Assembly (NCBI GenBank): GCA_022496205.1
Contig: WTXD01000009.1
Location: 372,001 to 436,000 of the forward strand
Reading direction: 5' to 3'
Origin: Gloeopeniophorella convolvens
Lineage: Eukaryota > Basidiomycota > Agaricomycetes > Russulales
DNA length: 64,000 bases
A program made the translations under genes and the position numbers. This document shows positions 38,673 to 49,024 of this stretch, in pieces. The notes beneath the pieces are model-generated. The model was not told where the DNA came from, ran no database searches, and worked only from the letters and a program-made list of their open reading frames with translations. Positions within the stretch are counted from its first letter, which is position 1, and each line of letters begins with the position of its first letter.

Positions 38673-40995
38673 ATGTCTGGGCAAAGGTCTTCATTAACGA
38701 CCACGCAAGTCCAAGGCGCACGATTCGTTAATGACTTCATCGACCACCCCGACTAGTGAGCAATGCTGTTGTATTGCGTTCCTTCCGGGACTAACCCGCG
38801 AGTTGCGAATACAGTCGATTGGTCGCCGTTTTCTTCCTCGGATCGGTGTTTTTGAGCAGTCTTCGGTACATCTGGTTTTCGTCTTTTGTCCGGGAGCTCG
38901 CATGGAGTTGCAAGGGTATTGCCCGGCGCATACAGGGTAATCCCGAGGAGATCCATGTCACTGCGGCCTCTGCTCACGAGAAGGCGGGAATGCGCCATTA
39001 TTCGGTTCACGTCGCGGATCTATATCGACACGAGCAGCAGGACACCCTCTTCTTACTGCTATGCATGGGCTTTCTGTTATCCAGTCTGTCGGCCTTCCTA
39101 TCGCTCTTGACGTTCGACGCGGGTAGTGGCAACGCGGCATGTGGTGAGTGCATCTCAGACGATCGGACTAACACCGTGTGACCCTGATTCTGCGAAGGCT
39201 TCGTGATTGCTGCAAGTGCACTCGCCTCCCAGGCTTCCCGTATTTTTGGGCTCTTGATGTTGAGCCTTGATTTGAAGTGTCGTAAGGTCCATCTGGGGGA
39301 GTTGTTTGTCCTTTGGGCTGGCCTCGCCGTCCTAATAGGTCCGTTTTCGTTTCATCTCCCCTCATGACTCCCCATTCACCCTGGCATCAAGTTCTCGGAT
39401 CGGTGACAGCTGGCGTAGGATCCGGCCAGATAATGTGCGTGTGCCCATCTTCATTGAATGCAGATTATCCAAATTGACGATCAATCAGCTCCGTACCAGC
39501 CCCGTCGGGGATCGCAGTGTGTTTCAGGAAGAGGTAGCTTCGTGCTTTGTCTTCCTGTTGTTCTGTTAGCAAACCTGAAGCACGACACAGATTCCTCCCC
39601 ACGTCGCTTATTGGATCCATCGTGTACTTCGTGTTGGAAATTTACATGGCCATCCGGTTTTTGTCACTGGTGGAGTCTCCTCGATTCAAGTTCGGTATGT
39701 TACAAGACACCAGGATCATGCAAGCAGGGAGCCTTTTCCTCTTCGACCTCTTGGTTGTTGTACCGAACGCGACCGCTACTAGCGTTGTTGCCGAGTTCAT
39801 CCTGTTCAGCATCGGGGCGCTCGTCGTCATGGGTCAGTCATTCACAGCCCTCTCTTGCCTGCAATAAAACTAACTGGACATTATAGCCGCATTCAGCGCT
39901 TCCCTCAGCCGTCAGAGCCCCGTCCCTACTAAACTGGAAGACCCTGCACTGATTTCTCGTGCCCCAAGTCGAAGGGTAGTCGTTCAGGACCCTGCAGTAC
40001 AGCGAGCGAATGACGCCGAGGAAGTCTATGTCATCGACAACCATCCATTTTCCGTCAATTCACTTGCGAACCAAGACCTCGAGCGCTTCACCCCACCGTC
40101 ATCAGGCCGAAGAACCATCCGCAGTACCTCTGCGTCGTCTCACGTGGACAGTGTTCAAGACGCTGTGATCTCAACGGCCTCACGGCACCCAATCAGCAAT
40201 TCCACTCCAGAGGTGCTTGTCAGAGACGCATCACCACCTGCAGAGAAGGTGGAAGCGGAAGATCGTCCCCGGAAGGGGAAGGAGAAGATCCTGTCTTACT
40301 CGAGCCCTATCTGGAAGACGTTCGGGAAACAACAGCAGAGCAACGGCCTAAGCATGCCACGGCCGGTGATCTCCATCGAGCCCGAGAAGTCACCAGTTTC
40401 TTATGGCCTTCCCTCTCCCGAGTGGGAGGGCAAGCTTTTGAGCCCCAGCTCGACCATCCTAGGCTCGGACATCATCAGGTCCTCGCCTTCGAGCAAAGGC
40501 AAGGACCGCATGAAGTCCCGGCGCTCAAACCCTGCCCCATTACTTTCGCCCTCGTCGTCGATGGCCTCGCCTTCCCCCGGACGGACAAAATACCAGTCAT
40601 GGGCGTCGCGGTTCTCGGCGCAGCTCCCACTTGTCGAAGAGCAGATGTCCCAGGAAGATTCGAAGCAGCCGTCGTCGGCGACGACAGAAGGGGCGCGGCC
40701 TTTGAGCGTGAAATCGTCACGGAGCACCAAGTCAAGGCTAGGCTCGAGGTCGTCGAAGTCCGTGCGGAGCACCAAGTCACGGAAGAGCTCTACGCGGTCC
40801 ATCAAGGCGTCCGGTGTCGATGGACTCGAAGGTGGTGCGGAGGTGCTGTTTGAGGTCAAGGTGCCAAGGGCCCCCGCGAAGTTCTTGGTGGGCCTCCCTG
40901 CGTCCCCAAGGCACAGCAGGGCAGGGCTGATACGTGGGCCGCGGCCCGCGCCATCGGCGTCGCCGGCGCTGCGGAGCAAATTACGGTCGAACTAA
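38673..40995 (+). CDS. Multipass membrane protein with Ser/Arg/Lys-rich tail, unknown function
   Basis: At least six hydrophobic stretches are encoded between 38820 and 39840: V-A-V-F-F-L-G-S-V-F-L, L-F-L-L-L-C-M-G-F-L-L, A-S-R-I-F-G-L-L-M-L-S-L, L-G-E-L-F-V-L-W-A-G-L-A-V-L-I, L-I-G-S-I-V-Y-F-V-L-E-I and F-L-F-D-L-L-V-V-V. The last exon (from about 39887) is a long cytosolic-type tail of about 360 residues. It is rich in Ser, Pro and Arg, with repeated S-x-K-S-R units near 40720-40800, and stops at 40995. Introns are visible after N-A-A-C-G, after A-V-L-I and after F-K-F-G. The 5' end is uncertain. An ATG at 38673 followed by a GC-AG intron (GCAAGT donor) joins to the first membrane segment, but I cannot confirm it. 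I do not recognise the family; a basidiomycete-specific membrane protein is likely. Confidence 0.6.
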
Positions 40996-41336
40996 GTGTG
41001 TCGTACTGTTTCACGTTAGTCAGATACCTGCTTCGTTCATGATATGTACGAGGAATGACAAGGACTATCCTACGGTCGACTAGTACTACTGATTATAACC
41101 GTGTGCTCGAGAGCGGCAGGGCGGGCGCGAGGTGTCACGTGCAGCACGACGCGTCTCCGAACGCAGCGCCGCTCGCTGGCGCTGAAACTTCCCGTTGTGT
41201 GTTCAGCTTTCGCCGGATCTCTCTTTTCTACAGAACAACAGGTATCGGATCATTCGGAAGACAAACTAATATACGAGTCTGGTCGCGCCACCCCTGTCAA
41301 TCCCCTCTGTCGCCTCGAGCGCCCTAGCTTTGTGCC
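40996..41336. other. Intergenic region
   Basis: About 340 bp between two plus-strand genes. No motif beyond ordinary promoter composition was seen. Confidence 0.4.
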
Positions 41337-43660
41337 ATGGACATTGACAAGCTCTTCAAGGTGTGCATACGGAAGTGCGGTATCCCTCCGCCGCCGTCTA
41401 ACAGCCTCTAGGTACCCAAAATCCCCATAGGTGGGAACAAGCGGCGGATGCCCGATGCCCCCTCGCCCGAAATGCTCAAACGGATGAGGCTAGAGGCTGA
41501 GAGCGCTGCCCCGGCGCCACAGCCTGCCCCTTCGACCTCCGCTCCCAAGCGGGTCGCGACGGTACAAGATGCCGAAGAAGATGATGACGAAGAGGGCGGC
41601 GCCGGTGGGGAGGACTTTGCTCCGGGCGGCGACGCGGACTACTTCGCGGAGGAAGATGACGAGGGGCGGTTCTTCGGCGGCGGGCTCACGAGCGAGCAGA
41701 AGGAGATCCTGAATATCTTCGACAGCGCTGAGGGTGGCGCAGTCCCGGACGATGTGCGTAGTCGTGTTCAATGTAGTCTTCCAGCGCTCATTGTTGCTTT
41801 GGACTTTGGCCAGACTGCGACGCTCTCCCCTGCGGGCATCAAGAAGCTGCTGCTGCGACTAGAACGGGCCGCTAACCTGAATCAAGCACAACGGTCGAAA
41901 TACCCAGACGACCCTACAAAGTACGTTTGGTCGTCCTTCTCTGTGGTGGCGCCCGCTACAGCTGATGCCAGATTCATCGACTCGGAAGCCGACTTGGACG
42001 CCGCCATCAAAGCCTTGCTGCCACTCGCACAAGTTCCAAAGGTCGCCTACCCACTTCTCATTGGCTCGGGGCAGCTGGAGGCCTTGGTCGGCCTGCTCAG
42101 CCATGAGAACGCAGACATTGCGCTGGACATCGTCGAGCTGGTTCACGAGCTCACTGACGAGGACGTCGGCGAAGAGGCTGACGAGGACGAGGAGGACGAG
42201 GACGACCCTGAAGAGCGAGAAGCGGCTCTGAAGAGTCTGATTGATGCACTAGTACGTCTATTTTGTTCGATGTCTCCCGCGTTGCTTTGCTCAGCGCCAT
42301 CAAGCTGGACTACTCGCTTCTGGAGTTGCTCGTCGACAATATGACCCGGTTCAACGAGGCAGAAGAAGCGGACCGTCAGGGGATATACCACATCCTGGGC
42401 ATCTTTGAGAACTTTGTTGGCTCCAAGCCACCGCTGGCGGAGAGGCTGGTTCTCAAGACGAAGCTCCTGCCGTGGCTGCTCGAGCGCGTGCAATCCAAGA
42501 CGCACGACGAGAACCGCGGCTATGCCGCCGAACTGTTGTCCATCCTGCTGCAAGACAGCCAGCCCAACCGGCTCGAGTTGGGGAAGAAGGACGGCGTCGA
42601 GACCCTGCTCGGCATCGCTTCGGTGGGTCGTGGCTGCCTGTGTGGTTCATTCTCCCGTCTCACGTCGCTGCAGCAATTCCGGCGAAGAGACCCCGTCGAC
42701 GCGGAGGAAGCCGAGTTTATGGAGAACGTGTTTGACTCGCTGTGCTCTGCGCTCGCCGAGGCCGAGATCAAGAAGTTGTTCCTCAAGAGCGAGGGCGTCG
42801 ACCTCATGGTTCTGATGATGAAGTGTGTCGTCTACCCCCACCATGCCTCGTTCGACTAACCATGTCGATCTCAGGGATAAGATGCAAGCACGCTCGCGTT
42901 CAGTCAAGGCGTTGGATCACGCAATGTCAGGGCAGGAGGGGACCGAGGCCTGCGAGACATTCGTCGAGGCATCCGGCCTCAAGTATCTGTTCAGCGCGTT
43001 CATGGGCAAGGTACGTCTCCCACTCCGCGCGTGTCCTCCTCAGAGCTAACACTACCAACGCAGCCGACGAAAAAGCAAAAATCCTCTGCACAAGCCGCCG
43101 CGCCAGAGGACACGACACACACGCTGGGCATCCTCTCATCGCTCTTCACGAACCTCCCGTCCGACGCACCCGCGCGCATCCGCCTCCTCACCAAGTTCGT
43201 CGAGAGCAACTACGAGAAGACGGACAAGCTGCTCGATATCCGCACCGGCGCGCAGACGCGCCTTGCCGCGGTGGACCGTGAGATCGCGGCGGAAAAGGAG
43301 GCGATGCTGGCGGGCGGGGAGGAAGCGGGGCCCGAAGAGGCGGACGGGTGGTACCTCCGGCGGCTGGACGGCGGGCTCTACACGCTGCAGACGGTGGACT
43401 ACATCCTGGCGTGGATCATCATGGAGGACGACGGGGTGCGTGCGCGAGCGCCTGCATCACACATACGCGGGCTGACGCTGCCACAGATCCGCGCGCACGC
43501 GCGGCAGATGCTTGACCGCCGGAGCAAGTCGCTCGCGGACATCGTCGCGACGCTGCGCGTCTTCCAGGACAACATCGACGAGGCGGACGCGCGCGAGTCC
43601 GGCGCGCTCTCGCAGCGGGAGATCCTCGGGCACCTGATGGCCTTCCTGGAGAGCTGCTGA
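41337..43660 (+). CDS. Beta-catenin-like protein 1 (CTNNBL1), spliceosome-associated
   Basis: Exons 41337..41360, 41412..41753, 41814..41920, 41972..42251, 42305..42622, 42674..42822, 42875..43010, 43064..43435 and 43487..43660 join in phase to 633 residues. It starts M-D-I-D-K-L-F-K and has a Lys/Arg patch (N-K-R-R) that may be a nuclear signal. Acidic low-complexity and then armadillo/HEAT-like helices follow: L-L-S-H-E-N-A-D-I-A-L-D, L-L-E-L-L-V-D-N-M-x-R-F-N-E, G-I-Y-H-I-L-G-I-F-E-N and H-D-E-N-R-G-Y-A-A-E-L-L-S-I-L-L-Q. Human CTNNBL1 binds the Prp19 complex and nuclear import signals of splicing factors; fission yeast has a homologue. It converges on the Utp15 gene with 57 bp between stops. 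Confidence 0.93.
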
Positions 43661-43717
43661 CATTACAATGCAGTCACTTACGTACAGACATACTTTTTTT
43701 CTATCCGGACACCGCGG

Positions 43718-45531
43718 TCACGCGGAGAGCGCGGCGAACGCGAACAGCATGTCGAGCGCGCCCTTGACCTTGGCGAGGTCCTTCTGGACCTGCAGCTCCG
43801 CGTCGACCTTGCGCCGGAGGCGCAGGACGAGCGCGTCGATCGTGGGCGACTGGCCGAGCACGGGGGTGTACATATCTGCGCGCGCGATATAGAGTGCTGC
43901 TCGTGTGGTGGGCGGATGGACGCACCAAGGACAAGCGTCGAGACTTCGCAGACGAGCTCGCCGAAGCGCGGGTCCGCAACGTATTTGAGGAGCAGCCGCA
44001 GGATGGGCTCGAGGAGCACGTCGTCGCGGCCCGCCAGCGCCGTGCGCAGCCCGTCGCGGTAGACAAGCTCCCTGATGAGTGCGAACGCCGTCGCAGGCGG
44101 CACTTGCTAGACACGTGGCGCATCAGCCGGCTGCGCCGGAAAGAGATGCTCAATGCGCACCTTGCGCAGCGCAGAGTCCAGCGCGGCAGAGTATTTGAAT
44201 CCCTTGAGCAGCCGGTCGTACTCCCTGAGCCGCCGCTTGCGCTTGCTCTCGACCTTGAACTCGTCAGCGTCGCCACGGGGCTTGGCGCGGGTGCGGTCCT
44301 TGACGCGTGGCTGGCCGATGGCGGGGAGCGTGCCGCCGAGGAAGGACTCGAACGTGCCCGCGCGGAGCGCCGCGGCCGAGAAGGGGTCACTGCTCGGCGC
44401 GCCCTCGGACGCCTTGGGCGTGCGGCGCCGCACGGAGAGCGTGCCGTCCGACATGCCCACCGCGAGGTGCGTTTCGTCGGGCTGTGCAGCATGCTAGGGT
44501 TAGCAGCGCGCGCGCCGGGCAGAGCGGAACGGGGAGAGACGGCGCACCGAGAGCGCGAGGCACATGACGGGCGCCGAGTAGCGCATCGTGTGCACGACGC
44601 TGTAGGTCGCTGCGTCGTACACCTTGACCATATGATCGAGCCCGCCAGTGAGCAGGCGCGACGCGCCCGTGTTGAACGCGAGTGCGGTGACCGTCTTTTG
44701 GTGGTTCGAGAGCGCGCGCAGGCAGCGCCCGCCCGCGACGAGGTCCCACACGCGGAGGATGGAGCCGGCGGCGGAGAGCGCGGCGGTGCCCGAAGGGAAC
44801 ATGAGCACTTGCTCGACGGGCGTGCCGGCACCTGCGCCGGCTGGGGTGCTGCCGGGCACGCCCATGCGGAGCTCGCACGCGCCGGTGCGGGCGTCGAAGA
44901 GGCGCACAGTGCCGTCGTACGAGCCAGTGAGGACGAGGTGTGGGTCGGCGGGGGAGACCTGGCCGGCGCGGACGTAGTCGGTGTGGGCGGTGAAGGTGGT
45001 GATGGACGCCTGGGACGGCACGTCCCAGAGGCGGACGGTGGTGTCATCCGAGCAGGAGAGGACCTGGGTGTGGTCGAGCGCGGAGAACTTGGTGACGTGC
45101 ACGGGCTGCTTGTGGGCGTCGAGGGTGCGGAGAATGGCGCGCGAGTTGACGTCGAAGATCTGGGCAGAGCTGTGTGAGTGCCGGCAGGCGGACAAGAACG
45201 GGAGTTGGTCGCGCACCTGTATCAGACCGCTGTCGTCCCCTGCAACGAGGAGCTTTCCGTCGGCACGGATGTGGCCACTGCGGGCGACGTCCTTGAAGCG
45301 TGCGACTGTCTTTGCGATCTTCTGGGTGCGTGGTGCGTAGATGTGCACCCTGGTGGCGGCGGTGACGGCGTAGCGGTGGGGTTTCGAGAGAGCAAAGTGG
45401 ATGGAGGTGACGGGGGCATATTCCTTGACAAAGACGGGGCTCTTGAAAGAGCGCCAGTAGCGCGAGTCTGCGCTATGTTTGGCTGGAGCGGGCTTTGGGA
45501 GTCTTGGGACGACGAGTGGCTGGTAGTCCAT
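43718..45531 (-). CDS. Utp15-like WD40 protein of the U3 snoRNP / SSU processome
   Basis: Exons in transcript order 45531..45217, 45159..44548, 44481..44161, 44106..43926 and 43875..43718 give 528 residues in phase. WD-type repeats carry F-S-A-L-D-H-T-Q-V-L-S-C-S-D-D-T-T-V-R-L-W-D, L-T-G-S-Y-D-G-T-V-R-L-F-D and L-L-T-G-G-L-D-H-M-V-K-V-Y-D. The C-terminal helical domain includes L-R-E-Y-D-R-L-L-K-G-F-K-Y and A-L-D-S-A-L-R-K, the Utp15 C-terminal signature. Utp15 belongs to the t-Utp/UTP-A complex acting in rDNA transcription and 18S rRNA maturation in the nucleolus. Very high GC here produces long false open frames on both strands. Confidence 0.93.
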
Positions 45532-45637
45532 CCCTGTCCGTGCCAGCGACCAGCAATGAGCCCTCTAGAAGTCGGTGCCCAGTAACTAGCGTCGAGTGCG
45601 CTGAGCGTAGTCTCCTAGATTGACCAACAGTCGTTCC

Positions 45638-45666
45638 GTTCAAGTTGTACCAAGTTCAAGTTGTAC
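45638..45666. repeat. Direct repeat (16-bp period) in the Utp15/TCTP divergent promoter
   Basis: GTTCAAGTTGTAC occurs at 45638-45650 and 45654-45666 inside the 302-bp region (45532-45833) between two divergent starts. A strong pyrimidine tract covers about 45770-45815, just before the TCTP ATG, as often seen at highly expressed fungal genes. Confidence 0.75.
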
Positions 45667-45833
45667 CTTCAAGTGTGACTTACTCGAACCTGAGTATTCC
45701 CGAGGATTTTCGAGTCACGTGGCTCAATCGATCATCTTTTGCTCTCAGCTCTAATTTGCATCCACTCGTTCTCTCCTCTTTCCTCTACTCTCTCTCTCCT
45801 TCTCCTTCTTGTCCATACACACACTCTTCAAAA

Positions 45834-46624
45834 ATGCTGCTCTACTCGGACATCCTCACCGAGGACGAGATGTTCTCCGACGCCTTCCCCATGTGCTTCC
45901 TCATCTCCCTCACTCCCACCCGCGCTCTCGCTGACCCGCCACCCCAGCAAACTCGTCGACGACATCGTCTGGGAGGTCGATTGCCAGAACGTCATGATCA
46001 GTAAGGGTGCCAACGTCGATATCGGTCCGTCTGCGCCCCTCGTCCCCCCTTGCCTAGCCACTGATTTCCGTTCCCGCACACAGGCGCCAACCCCTCCGCC
46101 GAGGAGGCAGACGAGGGCGTCGAAGAGGGCAGCGAGCAGGTCAACAACGTCGCCCACTCCTTCCGCCTCCAGCAGACCTCCTTCGACAAAAAGACCTTCC
46201 TCTCGTATCTCAAGGTGCGACCCCCGATCTGCCTGCTACACGCCGACGCGTAGATCCTATACATCGCCCCGCTCTGATCACAGGGCTACATGAAGACCAT
46301 CAAGGAAAAGCTCCCGGAGGACCGCGTCGCTGCCTTTGAGAAGGGCGCGCAGGCGTTTGCCAAGAAGCTCGTCGCCAACTTTAAGGACTACGAGTTTGTG
46401 CGTCTCTAATTTCCATCTGCTGCCTTTATGGGGTCTGAACCACTAATCATCCATCAGTACACCGGCGAGTCCATGAACCCGGAGGGCATGGTTGCCCTCC
46501 TCAACTACCGCGAGGACGGCGTCACCCGTGAGTACCGTCGTCCATCCCCATGCCCCGCGCCTGACCGCGCCCCGCAGCCTATTTCACCTTTTGGAAGGAC
46601 GGCCTCAAGGAGGTCAAGCTCTGA
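45834..46624 (+). CDS. Translationally controlled tumour protein (TCTP)
   Basis: Exons 45834..45892, 45948..46024, 46084..46214, 46284..46397, 46458..46527 and 46578..46624 join in phase to 165 residues, the standard length. Signatures: [16 protein letters not shown], then [22 protein letters not shown], the family stretch [17 protein letters not shown], and [10 protein letters not shown] near the end. TCTP is an abundant conserved cytosolic protein tied to growth, translation and stress; the yeast form is Tma19/Mmi1. The second intron uses a GTCCGT donor. Confidence 0.96.
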
Positions 46625-46969
46625 GCGCCGCCGTCTTTGTCTTTATCGTTGTGCAGCAGATCGACCAACCCCTTGTATCAGTTGGAACTGATAATCTTAT
46701 TGCGTTGGGTGTAGAATTAAAGTATCTGGTGGATGCCCTTCCTACTCATGAGACGCGATAAAGTCATATGGCCATCGGAAGCACCGGATCTCGAGGTCCA
46801 TGTAGATATCTTTGCGATATCTACCCGAGTCGGAGAGGATCCGATGACGACACCTCACGCACGTTCCTCAATCGTAATTTTCTGATCTCAGTCCCAAGAA
46901 CCACAAAATCTGGGTCGTGCAGATAATGGCGTGATATAATGTACGGAAACATGCAATGCCGACTACGCC
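46625..46969. other. Convergent intergenic spacer
   Basis: About 345 bp between the TCTP and PDI stops. Expected to hold both 3' UTRs; no other feature seen. Confidence 0.5.
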
Positions 46970-48755
46970 TCACAGCTCGTCGTGGGTCTGGTCGTGGAAC
47001 TCTACATGCGGCTCCAAAGGCGCGCTCTCGTTTTTCGGTGGTGCCTCGAGCGAGTTCTTCGCATTCTCATCGACAAACGCGATCAGGCTCTCCAGTGAGC
47101 GGTCGCCCTCATAGTCGATCCACTCGGTCGTGCCCGCGGGCTTGAACTTGAGCGTCGGGAAGCCCGCGACGCGGAACGGCACCGATGGCGGGAGGTCGTT
47201 CTCGGGCGCGTCGATCTTGGCGCTGTGGGGAGAGTCAGCCTGCGGAGCACGCTAGTTGAACAGGAACGAGTGCGCACATGATGACGCGGTCCTTCACGGC
47301 GGCGTAGTGCTCGGCGAGCGAGTCCCAGGTTGGCTTCAGGCGCTTGCAGTGGCCGCACCTACTCCAAGTCAGAATTCTGTGCCCAGCCGACGATAGACGC
47401 GCGCCTGCTTACCAAGTAGCGTAAAACTCGACAAAGACATCCTTGTCGTCCTGGAACACGACCTGGTCAAACTCCTTGCCGACGAGGGTGTACACGGCCT
47501 CGTCCTGGCTCTCCGGGATCGGCTGGCTCTTGAGCTGGGGCTGGAGCTTGCCAGAGGCAAAGTCCTGGACCCAGCCCTTGACGACGGCGGTCGAGAGCTC
47601 GATGCTCTGGTCGATGGGGAACTTGAGCTGCTTCTCGAGGTCCTGGATGACAAAGCTCGGCCACTTGCTCTCGACGAGGTTGAGCGCCTTGGCGTGGTCG
47701 CCAAACTTGATTGCGTCGATCCAGACAAAGTTGAGCTTGCTCTTATATTCGAGCGCAACGGCGCGGACGAGCTCGATGTGCGCGTCCGCGTCCTCCGACG
47801 TCGGGTCAACAAAGAGGTACGCGAGCGGCTTGCCGGATTGCGCGTAGATCATGTAGTTCTCCGCGTTCACCTCGGCGATGACAGGAATGGAAAGCTCCTT
47901 GATCCAGCTCTCAATGTCCTCGACGGTCGCCGAGGTGATGGGGTACGGGTAGACCGAGACGGGCTCGTCGAATGCACGGTAGAGCACAATGGCCGGGGCG
48001 GAGACGCCGGCGGCCTCAATGGCTGCAGCGTCGGTCGACTGGCCAAACAGGTAGTCGTCACGATGCTTCTCGGCGGTGGCTTGGAACTGGGCGGCGGGGG
48101 CATCGGAGGGCGACGAGAGGTATGCAACGGCGACGATCTTGTCGGCCGCCTTGAACTCTTCAATGTTGGCGGCGGTAACGTCAGAGACAGCAGGAAGCGA
48201 TTGCCTGAAGAAAAGAGCCAATCTGAGTGAAATGAACGCTGACGGGAACGAGGGACATACTTGACCATGTAGCTGACGATTCCGTCAGCCTTGCGCGGTC
48301 CGGTGTAGTCTGTAGGCTCTCCATTACGGAAGACCTTCAAGGTGCTGATCGAGCCGCCGCCGTCAGGATAAACGGGCAGTGGGTGCTAAAAGACGACTGA
48401 CGGGTATCCCTGGACGCCGTGCTCCTGGCAGAGGTCGGCCTGGTCAACACAGTTGACCTTGGCGAGCTTGATGCCCTTTGCTTTGAGGGTGGTCGCGGCC
48501 TCCTCATAGTGGGGAGCAAGCGCCTTGCAGTGCCCGCACCTGCATGGAGACGAGTCAGCGGTGGAGAGCAGGTACGGCGGGCACGGCGGGTTACCATGGG
48601 GCGAAGAACTCGACGAGGATGACCTTTTCTGGGTCGACGACCGACTTGAAGGTTGCGGGGGTGAGGTCGAAGACGTCGGAGGGGCCCTCCGCGGCGAGGA
48701 CGAGGGAGGAGAGGTAGAGGGATGAGGCGGAGAGGAGGAGCGACTGGAGACGCAT
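46970..48755 (-). CDS. Protein disulfide isomerase, ER luminal (HDEL)
   Basis: The ATG at 48755 starts a signal peptide ([15 protein letters not shown] ending near V-L-A-A-E-G). The first thioredoxin domain has [12 protein letters not shown]. Two inactive middle domains (b and b') follow. The second active domain has [12 protein letters not shown], then F-P-T-L-K-F-K-P and an acidic end, T-H-D-E-L. About 500 residues in six or so exons. It forms and rearranges disulfides in the ER. Introns split both active-site Trp codons in the same phase (48540..48594 and 47359..47412). A GTCAGT donor precedes T-L-K-V-F-R-N-G. The upstream region has a UPRE-like site. Confidence 0.96.
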
Positions 48756-48836
48756 CCTGGAGTTGGGAGGGAGACGAAGAGAGGGAATGAGCAATGGCCG
48801 AGCTGACAGGTGCTTTTATTAATGATCCAAGCACAC

Positions 48837-48844
48837 TGACGTGG
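48837..48844 (+). promoter_or_regulatory. UPRE-like TGACGTGG upstream of PDI
   Basis: TGACGTGG lies 82 bp upstream of the PDI ATG (the gene is on minus). It equals the metazoan unfolded-protein-response element core, and fungal Hac1/XBP1-type factors bind related ACGTG sites. PDI is a classic target of this response. Function is inferred from sequence and context only. Confidence 0.45.
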
Positions 48845-49024
48845 CACTCCCGCCAAAGCGCCGCCAAAGCTGACCGCTCTCCTCGTGCTCGTGTGCGGCG
48901 ACTCTCCTCCGGACATTGTCCGTCCCACGTCACAAAATACTCGCAACTCGTCAACTGATACCAGCACACGTATCATGTATCATATGTCACCCGCCACGTC
49001 CGTGCGTTCTCAGAGCAATAATAA

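Noticed and set aside
43701..45177. Two open frames over 420 codons, one on each strand, across the Utp15 locus
   Set aside because: High GC depletes stop codons. The phase-matched minus-strand exons encode a clear WD40 Utp15, so the others are shadows.
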